Assembly (NCBI RefSeq): GCF_003477605.1
Contig: NZ_QUDR01000018.1
Coordinates: 1-58,861 of the forward strand
Source of the DNA: Clostridium sp. AF37-5
GTDB taxonomy: Bacteria > Bacillota > Clostridia > Lachnospirales > Lachnospiraceae
Direction of reading: 5' to 3'
DNA length: 58,861 bases
Below are positions 24,449 through 33,087 of this stretch, piece by piece. Position 1 is the stretch's first letter. Every line of letters begins with the position of its first letter. A program made the position numbers and the translations under genes. Under the pieces are notes generated by a model. It ran no database searches and was not told the DNA's origin. It was given only the letters and a program-made list of their open reading frames with translations.

Positions 24449-24961
24449 TCAATCAAGTGGTAGATTTTTTATCTGCTTTTCCGTCATGACTTTGTATTTT
24501 AACAAAAGATTTACCATAATCTCTGCATCATTATCACAAAGGTCATGTTTTGGATGATAAGCCATTGCATCTGCAATTTCCTGCATTCCTTTTTTGATGG
24601 AAATATGTTTGTTCCCGTCATAATCAATAAATCTCTTATTGGACACAACATCAAACACTTCATCAAGCTTAACGCTATGCGTCCACGTTGCGATTGCCGA
24701 AAATTCTTCATCGGTCAAAGTATCTTCATCAATCTCTAATGCTCGAATACCGACTAACTCGATGTATTCTACGGAATCTTCATCACAGTTAAATTCCGGA
24801 CACAAAGAACGCCAAAGCTCTTCTAAGTCGGATAAATTGATTGCATCCAGTTCTGTTTCGTCTAATGCATCATTCTTATTGATAAATCCGATTCGATAAA
24901 TATGAATTAAATCGGAACCGGACGGAATAACAACATTTTTTCCTGCTTCTAAAATTGTCAT
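24449..24961 (-). CDS. Hypothetical strongly acidic protein, 170 aa
   Basis: The ATG at 24961 follows GGAGGAAGTTAT. The protein is rich in D and E (LDETELDAINLSDLEELW), a composition seen in DNA-mimic anti-defence proteins, but composition alone is weak evidence. Last gene of its operon, with a terminator behind it. Confidence 0.7.
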   Translation of the reverse strand: MTILEAGKNVVIPSGSDLIHIYRIGFINKNDALDETELDAINLSDLEELWRSLCPEFNCDEDSVEYIELVGIRALEIDEDTLTDEEFSAIATWTHSVKLDEVFDVVSNKRFIDYDGNKHISIKKGMQEIADAMAYHPKHDLCDNDAEIMVNLLLKYKVMTEKQIKNLPLD

Positions 24962-25033
24962 ATAACTTCCTCCTATAATCATAATTTATTACACTTTTGG
25001 CTCCTGCTTTTAAAATTATCATATAACTTCCTC

Positions 25034-25219
25034 TTAATCTACAAACCACTTACCGACTTTATTACCGTTGATGTCCATAATGTTACCATTATTACGACCA
25101 TCAGCAAGGTCTCTTGAAATTTCGGTAAGATTTCTCTGTAATTCACAGCGTCCGGCAAATGTAAGTCCATCACCGTCATCATATGCAGCTCCGCTTGTTT
25201 TAATCTTAATTTCTAACAT
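25034..25219 (-). CDS. Hypothetical protein, 61 aa
   Basis: GGGGGGTTAAATT precedes the start (MLEIKIKTSG), which overlaps the stop of the 90-aa gene. Predicted small soluble fold; no recognised domain. Confidence 0.7.
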   Translation of the reverse strand: MLEIKIKTSGAAYDDGDGLTFAGRCELQRNLTEISRDLADGRNNGNIMDINGNKVGKWFVD

Positions 25220-25485
25220 AATTTAACCCCCCTTTCAATTGTGAGTCTGGTATTTCCCGGGTAAGTATCATAAAGCGATTCGCACCACGCTTCATCATAA
25301 ATTTTTTCCTCCAGGAATAAAATATCCTGAGCACGATGAGTTGTTTTAAAATAAAATGTTTTACGCCCATCTTCAGAATCTTTTGCATCATTTTTCCATT
25401 TGGTAATAATTACAATAAGACTTTTTTCATCTTCTTTTGTCATTTCTCCGGCCAAAAAACCGGTATATAATTTGTAATTACTCAT
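25213..25485 (-). CDS. Hypothetical protein, 90 aa
   Basis: A good AGGAGG precedes MSNYKLYTGF. Soluble, mixed charge, no known motif. It overlaps the next gene by 7 bases. Confidence 0.7.
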   Translation of the reverse strand: MSNYKLYTGFLAGEMTKEDEKSLIVIITKWKNDAKDSEDGRKTFYFKTTHRAQDILFLEEKIYDEAWCESLYDTYPGNTRLTIERGVKLC

Positions 25486-25505
25486 TTTTTTACCTCCTTA
25501 ATTCT

Positions 25506-25682
25506 CTAAGCGGGAATTTTTTCTCTCCATTTTCTGATTCGAACAGGATATGTTACATTCTCTCTGTATGTCTTTAACTGCATTTTTGCATCTGCAAGGT
25601 CTTCACAGTTAACTTCAATATCCCATCCATAGCCACAATTTCCTTCGATTGCATAGCAATCCTTTGTTTTTCTTTTATACAT
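25506..25682 (-). CDS. Hypothetical protein, 58 aa
   Basis: The ATG at 25682 (MYKRKTKDCYAIEG) lies 1 base after the preceding stop, with GGAGAATTAATA as ribosome site. Sequence DIEVNCEDLADAKMQL suggests a small beta-alpha fold of a type common in phage genomes. No function assigned. Confidence 0.65.
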   Translation of the reverse strand: MYKRKTKDCYAIEGNCGYGWDIEVNCEDLADAKMQLKTYRENVTYPVRIRKWREKIPA

Positions 25683-25683
25683 A

Positions 25684-25926
25684 TTAATTCTCCTTTCCGT
25701 TAAGCCGGAACCAAAGGGCTCCCTGCATGAACTGTACCAATCCTTCTACACTTTTACTATGGCAAAGCATATTTTCAAATGTCATTGGACGGTCAGCTTT
25801 GTAAATGTAATAACCATCTGACGCCTTATAAAAAGCAACCGGAGTAATACAATTTTCAAAGCCAATTAATGCCCCTTTTCCAATGGGGTTACTTGTGATT
25901 TTTTCTCTGATTTTAGTTTCTGTCAT
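25684..25926 (-). CDS. Hypothetical protein, 80 aa
   Basis: AGGAGGACAATATT precedes the ATG. Soluble; contains KASDGYYIYKADRPMTFENML. No family recognised. Confidence 0.7.
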   Translation of the reverse strand: MTETKIREKITSNPIGKGALIGFENCITPVAFYKASDGYYIYKADRPMTFENMLCHSKSVEGLVQFMQGALWFRLNGKEN

Positions 25927-25944
25927 AATATTGTCCTCCTTAAA

Positions 25945-26205
25945 TTAGCTTGCCATACTTAAAGATTTCCACCAAGTCTTACCGCCGCCGGGAATATCAT
26001 AGAATCTCAGAAATGCGTTAATATGGCGCATTGTAGTTGCGCTATACTTATCCCACAGTTTCTCAAATTTACCATTTCGAATTCGGCAAACGGTTGTAGC
26101 GTAACTCATTAATTCCACATCTCCGTTGTCGTATTCCGTTACAATAGCTTTGTTGTAAAAACTTTTTCTTGCATCGCCGATTGCCGGCAGTTCAAATCTT
26201 TTCAT
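25945..26205 (-). CDS. Hypothetical protein, 86 aa
   Basis: Start at 26205 (MKRFELPAIGDARKSF) chosen because GGAGGTATGAAT precedes it and the promoter element is only ~50 bases upstream. YDNGDVELMSYATTVCRI resembles a short protein family widespread in Clostridia phages and ICEs. First gene of its operon. Confidence 0.75.
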   Translation of the reverse strand: MKRFELPAIGDARKSFYNKAIVTEYDNGDVELMSYATTVCRIRNGKFEKLWDKYSATTMRHINAFLRFYDIPGGGKTWWKSLSMAS

Positions 26206-26255
26206 ATTCATACCTCCTTGATTTTTACGTCTCCGTATTGTTTTATTGATACTAT

Positions 26256-26268
26256 TAATATGTCTGTC
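26256..26268 (-). promoter_or_regulatory. Promoter element, one mismatch (GACAGACATATTA)
   Basis: Faces the gene starting at 26205. The first base of the core differs from consensus. Confidence 0.75.
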
Positions 26269-26280
26269 AGATAGGCGCAT

Positions 26281-26306
26281 AAAAAAAGACTCTCCGAAGA
26301 GAGCCT
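26281..26306 (-). terminator. Intrinsic terminator
   Basis: Minus strand GGCTCTC-TTCG-GAGAGTC followed by a T-run. Confidence 0.9.
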
Positions 26307-26321
26307 TATTAAATAACAAAA

Positions 26322-26942
26322 TTAGCATACTTTTTTCCAGTTAAAAGTTTGTATGTAGCCATCTGCCTGATAAATATGAAGTTCTTCATCGGGCGGAATA
26401 TCATACTCTTTTCTGCAATATTCTTCCAGACCGGACTGTGATGCCTTCCACAAAACGTCATCTGCAATTACATCACTAAAAGATTCTGTATCTGTAATAA
26501 TTGTAACACAAGACACTCTGTTGAAATAAAAAGCTTCAAGCAGCTTTACATCAACATCTCCTTTAATAATATAATTTTGCCATTCACGCTGGCAAGCACT
26601 CCGGATAGTGCCGGTAGTAAATGTATCTTTCGGATATAATATACGAAGTGTAGCCATAAAAATATCCTCTGTGCATCTGCAATTCTCATACAATTCTTTA
26701 AGTTTTGCATTTGTTTCATCGGATAAATCTTCCGGATATTCACCCCAAGCATCAATATCATCCAAAACTTCTTTTGTTCTTTGATACCATGATGCCTCTG
26801 TGAAATTGTTATAATCCCGATTTCCAGTCAATACAACTTCTTCATCAAAATTTTCACAGTCAATATAATCTCTCCACATAGCACTTTGAGTATATAAATA
26901 ATCCGTGCCATTTCCGGTGTTATCAATTCTAATTTCTGTCAT
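26322..26942 (-). CDS. Hypothetical acidic protein, 206 aa
   Basis: GGAGGATAATATT before the ATG at 26942 decides the start. Acidic, tryptophan-rich, no motif recognised. Last gene of a twelve-gene operon. Confidence 0.7.
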   Translation of the reverse strand: MTEIRIDNTGNGTDYLYTQSAMWRDYIDCENFDEEVVLTGNRDYNNFTEASWYQRTKEVLDDIDAWGEYPEDLSDETNAKLKELYENCRCTEDIFMATLRILYPKDTFTTGTIRSACQREWQNYIIKGDVDVKLLEAFYFNRVSCVTIITDTESFSDVIADDVLWKASQSGLEEYCRKEYDIPPDEELHIYQADGYIQTFNWKKVC

Positions 26943-26975
26943 AATATTATCCTCCAATCAAAATGTGTTTTTTAT

Positions 26976-27287
26976 TCAATTATTTTCAATACATTCTGTC
27001 TCATATTTAATACTTTCGTTGCCTTTTTCTTGTTTGTTATAATTATAATTATGAAAGACTAACATATGATAATATGATTGATTTCTCATAACATCCAAAT
27101 ACAGCCTCATTGAGCTGTCTATATACGGATGTCTTAATATCATTTCTGCAATTATTTTATCCATTTCTTTTCTGGAAAACTTTTTTCCTATATATTCTGC
27201 TAAAACACCATAATCAGTTACTTTTTTGTCTGTTTCATATGGATAACAATATCTAATACTTTTTTCATTAATATAATATTCTTCCAT
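26976..27287 (-). CDS. Hypothetical protein, 103 aa
   Basis: Start at 27287 (MEEYYINEK) preceded by TTGGAGGAAAAC. Tyrosine-rich, charged, predicted helical. No known domain. Confidence 0.7.
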   Translation of the reverse strand: MEEYYINEKSIRYCYPYETDKKVTDYGVLAEYIGKKFSRKEMDKIIAEMILRHPYIDSSMRLYLDVMRNQSYYHMLVFHNYNYNKQEKGNESIKYETECIENN

Positions 27288-27315
27288 GTTTTCCTCCAAT
27301 CTTAAAATCATCGAT

Positions 27316-27585
27316 TCATTGCCATCTATTCCATTCTTCTGTTAACACTTTTGTTGCATCACAAATATTATTGTAAAAACTTGGAATATTGATATATTCT
27401 CCATTAACAAAAAGATTGAAAATATAACCAACGTAATGGGTTCCTAAACCAACGTGTTCATAACTTACGCCAAGGCTTACATTTCCACATTTATGAAATT
27501 CAAGAATTCCACTATCAACTTCTAAGTCTAATGGAATTTCATTCTGCAAAATTGCTTCCATTTCTTTTTCTGTTATTTTTGCCAT
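27316..27585 (-). CDS. Hypothetical protein, 89 aa
   Basis: TGGAGGATATAAT precedes MAKITEKEME. Mixed alpha/beta with a glycine-rich centre (GLGTHYVGYIFNLFVNG). No known domain. Confidence 0.7.
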   Translation of the reverse strand: MAKITEKEMEAILQNEIPLDLEVDSGILEFHKCGNVSLGVSYEHVGLGTHYVGYIFNLFVNGEYINIPSFYNNICDATKVLTEEWNRWQ

Positions 27586-27621
27586 ATTATATCCTCCATT
27601 CTAAAACTATTTCTTCACTAC

Positions 27622-27915
27622 TTATATAACGCATAAGGTAGCTGCAATTTCAAATTCCTTTCTTGATAATTTAAATGGAATCTGTTCGTATTCTTCTTGT
27701 AAGACAACATAATCATCCGTTTCTTCAAGTAACTCACAAGTTTCTCCATCCATACAGGGAGTACCATTACTGGTTTCCAGGTCAAAATATTCGATATCGC
27801 CATCAGTTTCTTTTTCAATATATCCTCCATACTCCAAGAAAGCACATTCTTTTTCTTTATCAAAACTTGTTAATGCATCAAATAATGTTGCTGTGCTTAT
27901 TACATACTGTTTCAT
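27622..27915 (-). CDS. Hypothetical protein, 97 aa, related to 28705
   Basis: Shares the layout of the first ~95 residues of the 200-aa protein at 28705: a helix, FLEYGGYIEKETDG, a beta-rich middle and a closing KLSRKEFEIAATL helix. This looks like a family duplicated within one operon. Function unknown. Confidence 0.75.
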   Translation of the reverse strand: MKQYVISTATLFDALTSFDKEKECAFLEYGGYIEKETDGDIEYFDLETSNGTPCMDGETCELLEETDDYVVLQEEYEQIPFKLSRKEFEIAATLCVI

Positions 27916-27935
27916 ATAGCTTCCTCCTATCTAAA

Positions 27936-28133
27936 TCACCGTTTCAAACTATTACAAAAATTCCTTATTTCTTTTACAATATTATCTTTCGCAATTTCTC
28001 CTTCATCTCCTTCATAACGATTGATAACAAACACATCTTTTGTATCTAAATGATACTCATATGTATTTCCTTTATTATCATGTATAATATAGAAATCAAT
28101 CTCAGAATTTATTTTATCTAAAATATATTCCAT
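27936..28133 (-). CDS. Hypothetical acidic protein, 65 aa
   Basis: Starts MEYILDKINS after GGAAAATT; acidic, small. Supported by operon position and ribosome site only. Confidence 0.6.
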   Translation of the reverse strand: MEYILDKINSEIDFYIIHDNKGNTYEYHLDTKDVFVINRYEGDEGEIAKDNIVKEIRNFCNSLKR

Positions 28134-28177
28134 AATTTTCCTCTCTTTCCAAATTAAGAAATCATTGTTTCATCTTG

Positions 28178-28480
28178 TTATAATGTGGAAAATTTTTCAT
28201 AACTGTTGATTCTTTCTAACTCCCTACACAAAGAACCATCTGTTACATAGATATTTCCTGTGTCGTCTACCCATTTTCCATCTTTCGCAGTGCTAATGCT
28301 GACTAAATTAGAATAATCTTTGTCTTTTGACGCATCGTATTCCTCGTCTTTGTAAATATGAAGAACCAAATCATTATTCTTGCCAAATTCAAACACTTCT
28401 AATTTTTCATTTGCAGCAAGGTCATTACAATAATCAATAATTGTATCAATACTTGGTCTATTTAATTGATATACTGCCAT
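28178..28480 (-). CDS. Hypothetical protein, 100 aa, paralogue of 21877
   Basis: Start at 28480 (MAVYQLNRPS) after GGAGGAAAATATT. About 60 percent identical by eye to the product of 21877 over its whole length. The two copies lie in different operons, which implies an internal duplication or repeated acquisition. Confidence 0.8.
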   Translation of the reverse strand: MAVYQLNRPSIDTIIDYCNDLAANEKLEVFEFGKNNDLVLHIYKDEEYDASKDKDYSNLVSISTAKDGKWVDDTGNIYVTDGSLCRELERINSYEKFSTL

Positions 28481-28507
28481 AATATTTTCCTCCAATCTTT
28501 TAAAAAA

Positions 28508-28675
28508 TTACTGCAACATTTCTGGATAAAAGTCATACAGATAATCGCCAAAATCCCCACGTCTTTCTGAACCTGTTTGGCTCTGCCAAAAATGTTTCCA
28601 CTTTTCGCCTTCTTTTGTTTTAATAAATTTGTCATACCTCTTTTTTAATTTGTTCTTCTTTTCTGCATTACTCAT
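28508..28675 (-). CDS. 55-aa basic protein
   Basis: The ATG at 28675 (MSNAEKKNKLKKRYDKF) has GAAAGGAGCATAAA upstream. Strongly basic N-terminal half, aromatic C-terminus (FGDYLYDFYPEML). Its charge could suit nucleic-acid binding; function unknown. Confidence 0.65.
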   Translation of the reverse strand: MSNAEKKNKLKKRYDKFIKTKEGEKWKHFWQSQTGSERRGDFGDYLYDFYPEMLQ

Positions 28676-28704
28676 TTTTATGCTCCTTTCGATTCGTTTT
28701 AAGT

Positions 28705-29307
28705 CTATAATTCTTTCATGTATCTTTCTAAAGTCACTCTCGCAGCTTTAAAATACTGTTTAATAGTTCCATGATTGCAAAACCACCATTTACCGTAACC
28801 ATCACGATAAAACTCAACAATAACTTTGTTTCCAATGTACTTCTTATTGATTTTCTTGTAATCCGGACATATTGTTTTAAGATATTCATTTGCAATCTTG
28901 TAGTTCTTTTTGGCTGTCAAATCCAAAATATAACTTGTTTCTATATCAATCCCGATTTCATCGCTTAATGCATATGTTGGAATTGGCTTACAAATCAAAT
29001 TAAATTTTGCTCCTAAATCCATCATTAATACCGCTATATTAAATTCTCTTTTTGTTAAATATACTTGTTTTCCGTATCCTGATGTACCAATTATATATTT
29101 GATTCCGTTTTCGGCTGTTTTCCATTTACCAAATGATAATTGCTCACCATCACTTAACAATAGTTCTTCTTCATTACTATCGTCTTTATACAATTCATAA
29201 CAACAATAGCCATCTTCTTCATTTGTAAGTTTAATATAACCTCCAAATTCAAGATACTGAATTCCATTGTCCAATAATTCTTTTAAGCTTATACAAAATT
29301 TTGTCAT
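28705..29307 (-). CDS. Hypothetical protein, 200 aa
   Basis: I prefer the start at 29307 (MTKFCISLK) because AAAGGA sits right on the upstream ATG. The N-terminal half is related to the protein at 27622 (YLEFGGYIKLTNEEDGY, LTKREFNIAVLMM). The C-terminal half is basic and aromatic (DGYGKWWFCNHG). No known family. Confidence 0.75.
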   Translation of the reverse strand: MTKFCISLKELLDNGIQYLEFGGYIKLTNEEDGYCCYELYKDDSNEEELLLSDGEQLSFGKWKTAENGIKYIIGTSGYGKQVYLTKREFNIAVLMMDLGAKFNLICKPIPTYALSDEIGIDIETSYILDLTAKKNYKIANEYLKTICPDYKKINKKYIGNKVIVEFYRDGYGKWWFCNHGTIKQYFKAARVTLERYMKEL

Positions 29308-29378
29308 ATTGTTCATCCTTTCTAAATCACTGCTTCTTCATGCCTTTGTTTACACCGCTTGCCTATCAATTAATGTTC

Positions 29379-29684
29379 TTACTGACTTATTTCCATAAGA
29401 CCATGTGCATAACAATATTCAACTTTTTTCATCATGTATTCTGGGTTGTCACTACACAACATAAAATCTTCTCTTAATTCTAATGGATGACAACCTTTTG
29501 CAAGACCTTGTTTTTTTCTTACTCTATCATTTTTTGTCTTGTTATGAATGCAAATACTATTATACGAACCAAGCCAAGTATTAGGATTCCATTTATTTGC
29601 AAATACACAAAGATAATCTTTTCCGACTGTTACATCATAGTATTTTTGATTGTCATTTTCTCCATACTTCCATTTATATTTCAT
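29379..29684 (-). CDS. Hypothetical protein, 101 aa
   Basis: Start at 29684 (MKYKWKYGEND) after GGAGGAAATTATT. Basic and aromatic, beta-rich prediction. Contains NPNTWLGSYNSICIHNKTKND. No function assigned. Confidence 0.7.
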   Translation of the reverse strand: MKYKWKYGENDNQKYYDVTVGKDYLCVFANKWNPNTWLGSYNSICIHNKTKNDRVRKKQGLAKGCHPLELREDFMLCSDNPEYMMKKVEYCYAHGLMEISQ

Positions 29685-29730
29685 AATAATTTCCTCCAAT
29701 CTTTTAAGTAAATTATTGTTTCACTACTTG

Positions 29731-29889
29731 CTATCCTAAAGAAATACCACCTGGAAATCTATACAGTGGAAGTGGTTCTTCGCCTTGATTCGTTTTTTGC
29801 ACTCCGCATAAAACACCTTTGCATTCACCATGCCAAACTTCTAATTTCCAGTTATACTTCTTTGCTATTTTTTTCAGTTCTTCATTCAT
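29731..29889 (-). CDS. 52-aa hypothetical protein
   Basis: ATG at 29889 (MNEELKKIAKKYNW) after GGAGGAAATTAAA. Two cysteines in a GECKGVLCGV loop. Short but well supported by its ribosome site and operon context. Confidence 0.6.
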   Translation of the reverse strand: MNEELKKIAKKYNWKLEVWHGECKGVLCGVQKTNQGEEPLPLYRFPGGISLG

Positions 29890-29921
29890 TTTAATTTCCT
29901 CCATTTCTTTGTTTAATTATC

Positions 29922-30656
29922 TCAACATGTGCATCTCCACGACCAATGGCCGCGCCAAAATACTTTTTCATAATACTTGCAGCCTTTACAGCCAACATTT
30001 TTTCTTTTAGATTTACTAGTCTTTCTTTTGCAAAAAAATGCCATTCTATCACCTCTAAATAATTCTTTTAAAATCTTTGTAACTTCTTTATCTTGCTCGC
30101 TCATTAAATCAATCCCTTTGATATGTAGATTATTTAACCAATCTTTCAAGGGATTTTCTTCATGATACACAAGATAATATCCAACAACCTCTTCTGTATT
30201 TGCAGTTTCATCAAGCAATATTGATGCATCATATCTAGGGTCTTTACTCCCATCATTGGATACTTCATCAAAACATTCTTTCCATCTTTCGTTATATCTT
30301 GCAATATAATACTGTTTTGTTTTCATATAGTCCTCACATAATTCTTTATAGGCTTTTTTAGCAGCTTCTTTTAACTTTGCTTCCCAATCATTGTCCGCAA
30401 AATCAATTTCATACTCGTACCATTCCTGGTCATCATCATGTTGCCAACAACCATCCTTATTTTTTAATAATCCATAAAAAGCGCTACAATATATCGTTTC
30501 TTTTGTTGCCGTATTATCAATACAGATATTGTACTCAACTGCTCGTTCATCATTTCCATACTGAACTTCGCCCCATGAATCATAACATTCATGGTTTTGA
30601 ATCGCTTTTAAAATTTTGTCTTTTCTCACATTACTTATATAAATAAATTTGCTCAT
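29922..30656 (-). CDS. Hypothetical acidic protein with Cys-rich basic tail, 244 aa
   Basis: The first ~200 residues are acidic and aromatic. The last 40 switch to a basic segment (CKRKTSKSKRKN) and a CKGCKYYEKVFWRGHWSWRCTC ending that could bind metal. The sharp change suggests two domains. No family recognised. Confidence 0.75.
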   Translation of the reverse strand: MSKFIYISNVRKDKILKAIQNHECYDSWGEVQYGNDERAVEYNICIDNTATKETIYCSAFYGLLKNKDGCWQHDDDQEWYEYEIDFADNDWEAKLKEAAKKAYKELCEDYMKTKQYYIARYNERWKECFDEVSNDGSKDPRYDASILLDETANTEEVVGYYLVYHEENPLKDWLNNLHIKGIDLMSEQDKEVTKILKELFRGDRMAFFCKRKTSKSKRKNVGCKGCKYYEKVFWRGHWSWRCTC

Positions 30657-30679
30657 ATATTTTCCTCCATTTCTTTTTC

Positions 30680-30991
30680 TTAAACCATAAATTCTCCGGC
30701 AATATACAGTCTGGCAAGATTCAGCCCTTCTGTTGAATATCTCGAAATCACTGACGTAATATTAGTAAATTCACCATCCTTATTTCGGATATAAATTTCA
30801 GCATCCCATGCATACCGACTGCTAAATACTATAAGGGAATTTGTGTAAACAACACAATCTTTCTGCCTTTCTAATAACTCATCAAGAAAAGCAATATTGG
30901 ACGAAACACCATTGGCTGCATCAACAATATAATAAAAGTCTTCCTCTAATTTTGGCGTTCTTAGGCAGGAATCTTCAAAATATATTTTCAT
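30680..30991 (-). CDS. Hypothetical protein, 103 aa
   Basis: AAAGGAGATATAGCTT precedes the start. First gene of the long operon led by the promoter at 31055. Soluble, no known motif. Confidence 0.7.
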   Translation of the reverse strand: MKIYFEDSCLRTPKLEEDFYYIVDAANGVSSNIAFLDELLERQKDCVVYTNSLIVFSSRYAWDAEIYIRNKDGEFTNITSVISRYSTEGLNLARLYIAGEFMV

Positions 30992-31054
30992 AAGCTATAT
31001 CTCCTTTCCTTTTTTGTTATTTAATTTCAACTCCTCTTGTTTTTAATATAGTAT

Positions 31055-31067
31055 TAATATGTCTGTT
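31055..31067 (-). promoter_or_regulatory. AACAGACATATTA promoter element
   Basis: Perfect copy 64 bases before the start at 30991; heads a twelve-gene operon ending near 26322. Confidence 0.8.
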
Positions 31068-31085
31068 TTAAGAAATAAACAAAAG

Positions 31086-31106
31086 AAAAAGCCCCCGAAG
31101 GGGCTT
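31086..31106 (-). terminator. Intrinsic terminator
   Basis: Minus strand GCCCC-TTCG-GGGGC followed by a T-rich run. Confidence 0.9.
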
Positions 31107-31113
31107 CATGGAA

Positions 31114-31626
31114 TTACAATAAATTTTGAACTGCGCTAACAAGGTTAAAATATTCCATACCGTATAACCTAGCAACATTTCCGCCATCATAACGGCGTTC
31201 CTGTTCTTCCTTATCTGAACACGGCACATCAATGCCCTTTTCGTCCAATAATCCCTCAAACAACTCTACGATTTCTGTTGCATGAGCGTTTTTCTGTGAT
31301 TCAATATCATCACAATTTTTAACTTCCGGAAAATTGAGAGCATCGTCAGGTAATTGAGGCAGCGGCATCCAAAACAATACTTCTTTTGTCACATCAGCTT
31401 CTGCTTTTGAGTCAACGTATTTTCCGAGACACCATATTTTTTCCGGTTGAATAAACCGTGCTTTTCTTATGTAAATTTCATCAAACTTAGGCAAATATTC
31501 TCCTTTTGACTTGCGGTGTTCGATGATTAGATAGTAACCACTTTTCGATGGATTTAATACTGCCGGAATCCACGTCCGAGCAGCATTATAACCATCACGA
31601 AAACCATTTTCATAATTTGATTCCAT
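31114..31626 (-). CDS. DUF551-domain protein, 170 aa
   Basis: Start at 31626 (MESNYENGF) decided by AAAGGGAGGGC. A central segment ending EVLFWMPLPQLPDDA is the DUF551 signature found in many phage proteins. The second half is helical and acidic. Function of DUF551 is unknown. A second DUF551 protein is at 39635. Confidence 0.75.
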   Translation of the reverse strand: MESNYENGFRDGYNAARTWIPAVLNPSKSGYYLIIEHRKSKGEYLPKFDEIYIRKARFIQPEKIWCLGKYVDSKAEADVTKEVLFWMPLPQLPDDALNFPEVKNCDDIESQKNAHATEIVELFEGLLDEKGIDVPCSDKEEQERRYDGGNVARLYGMEYFNLVSAVQNLL

Positions 31627-31639
31627 AAAAGCCCTCCCT

Positions 31640-31879
31640 TTAGCAGCAAACGCCAAGCCAACCGTGATATTCCTTTTTAATATACTTTTCATATAAAAAG
31701 TCACACGCTTTTTCTCTTGATTCTCTGCTGATTTCCCATGAATTACATACACATATCTTGTGTACCAATCTCTGCAATAACATAATTGGACATGCCGTTT
31801 TTCTTAATCTCTGCAATTCGTCTCCGAAAACCTCTTCCACTTTTGCTGCTACGATTTTTTCTGCTGAATTTTTACTCAT
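31640..31879 (-). CDS. Hypothetical protein, 79 aa
   Basis: Start at 31879 (MSKNSAEKIV) after CAGGAGAACGGAT. Basic, several cysteines, helical. No known domain. Confidence 0.65.
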   Translation of the reverse strand: MSKNSAEKIVAAKVEEVFGDELQRLRKTACPIMLLQRLVHKICVCNSWEISRESREKACDFLYEKYIKKEYHGWLGVCC

Positions 31880-31926
31880 ATCCGTTCTCCTGTTTGTTCT
31901 AAAATTTTTTGTTACACTCAATCTTC

Positions 31927-31962
31927 TTAAAAAATGTGTTCAAAATCTTCTGGTATTCCCAT
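31927..31962 (-). CDS. Possible 11-codon leader peptide
   Basis: The first initiation site after the promoter at 31996 has a strong AAAGGAGAATATT but encodes only MGIPEDFEHIF before TAA. It may be a leader peptide coupling translation to the next gene, or a decayed gene start. Confidence 0.35.
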   Translation of the reverse strand: MGIPEDFEHIF

Positions 31963-31995
31963 AATATTCTCCTTTCTTGTTAATAAAATCATTTT

Positions 31996-32008
31996 TAATA
32001 TGTCTGTT
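31996..32008 (-). promoter_or_regulatory. AACAGACATATTA promoter element
   Basis: Perfect copy 34 bases before the mini-ORF and 117 before the first longer gene. Confidence 0.8.
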
Positions 32009-32020
32009 TTCTTTCCATAC

Positions 32021-32050
32021 AAAAAACCACCATGATAAATCATGATGGCT
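32021..32050 (-). terminator. Intrinsic terminator
   Basis: Minus strand CCATCATGA-TTTA-TCATGGTGG followed by TTTTTT. Confidence 0.9.
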
Positions 32051-32069
32051 TTTGTGAAAGCAAAAAGTA

Positions 32070-32654
32070 TTAATTGTCTGATTTCTGCCAAGGTCCATAA
32101 AATCCGTATTCTCCAAAACCTTGAACAACTTCGTCATCTTCACCTGCCTTAACACCATACCAAGGAAGAATTGCAACAACCGGCTCTGGGTCAGTGCTCC
32201 AAGGGGAGCGTTCTGTTTCATCCAAAATGCGTATATCTTTTTGTGTATACGCAATGCCGGCTTCGGCTTTTTTCATTGCATCTTCTAAAGAATAAGCTGT
32301 CTCACTTCCGGTTCCAGTTCCAAAATCTACTGTATAACGACCTTCAGCAAAATCAAATCCAAATTTTTCTAACAAGTTTCCATTTTCATCAACATCAAGA
32401 GCTTCAATAAACCATTCTTTTACTTTAACAGTTCCATCATCTTGATGAATTGCGGAACAAAATTTTTCATCCAGTTTTTTGGCCTTATCCACAAATTCTG
32501 TGTAAGTTGCGAAATCATTTTCGTCCCATGTTTCTACACATTTTATGGTGTTTGGGAAATCAAATGCTCCACAAATCGTATCACCTTTTTTAAAATTTGC
32601 GTATTCTGCTTCCGGCATAATCTTTTCTGCATATCCAAATCTACATAATTGCAT
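32070..32654 (-). CDS. Hypothetical acidic protein, 194 aa
   Basis: AGGAGGATTTGAT precedes MQLCRFGYAEK. Very acidic, with no cysteine cluster or known motif; contains FGTGTGSETAYSLEDAMKKA. Last gene of a four-gene operon. Its charge and place in a phage-like region would fit a host-modulating role, unproven. Confidence 0.75.
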   Translation of the reverse strand: MQLCRFGYAEKIMPEAEYANFKKGDTICGAFDFPNTIKCVETWDENDFATYTEFVDKAKKLDEKFCSAIHQDDGTVKVKEWFIEALDVDENGNLLEKFGFDFAEGRYTVDFGTGTGSETAYSLEDAMKKAEAGIAYTQKDIRILDETERSPWSTDPEPVVAILPWYGVKAGEDDEVVQGFGEYGFYGPWQKSDN

Positions 32655-32666
32655 ATCAAATCCTCC

Positions 32667-32855
32667 TTATCTTAAATACCAATCCGCGGCTTTGCATTCA
32701 AAACCAACAATATTGTTAGAATTGAAGCGGGTTTTCTTTTTTCCCTGATAAACCTCAACATATTTATCGCCGTCATTATCAGCTTGAAAACGAATCTTTG
32801 TTACTCCGCGTAATGTTTTTACATTACCATTTGTGATAATAATAATCTGATTCAT
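32667..32855 (-). CDS. Hypothetical protein, 62 aa
   Basis: Start at 32855 (MNQIIIITNG) after AGGAGGATTATTA. Predicted small beta-barrel (VTKIRFQADNDGDKYVEV). No function known. Confidence 0.65.
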   Translation of the reverse strand: MNQIIIITNGNVKTLRGVTKIRFQADNDGDKYVEVYQGKKKTRFNSNNIVGFECKAADWYLR

Positions 32856-32868
32856 AATAATCCTCCTT

Positions 32869-33075
32869 TTACACATATGCTTTTCTTACAAGTTCTCCGG
32901 TTTCTGTCACTTGCATAAATTCGTCATCACCAGACCATAGCAGCAATTCTCTTTTTTGAGAAACGGTTAGTTCATCATGCATTCGAAGCAATTCGCTCAT
33001 ACAAATATCATTTCTCATGTATTGCTTTTTTACTATGGTTACAAAATCTAAACTAGTGAAAAAATATTTACTCAT
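32869..33075 (-). CDS. Hypothetical protein, 68 aa
   Basis: AGGAGGTTGTTATT precedes MSKYFFTSLD. Helical, mixed charge. Only context supports it. Confidence 0.65.
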   Translation of the reverse strand: MSKYFFTSLDFVTIVKKQYMRNDICMSELLRMHDELTVSQKRELLLWSGDDEFMQVTETGELVRKAYV

Positions 33076-33087
33076 AATAACAACCTC

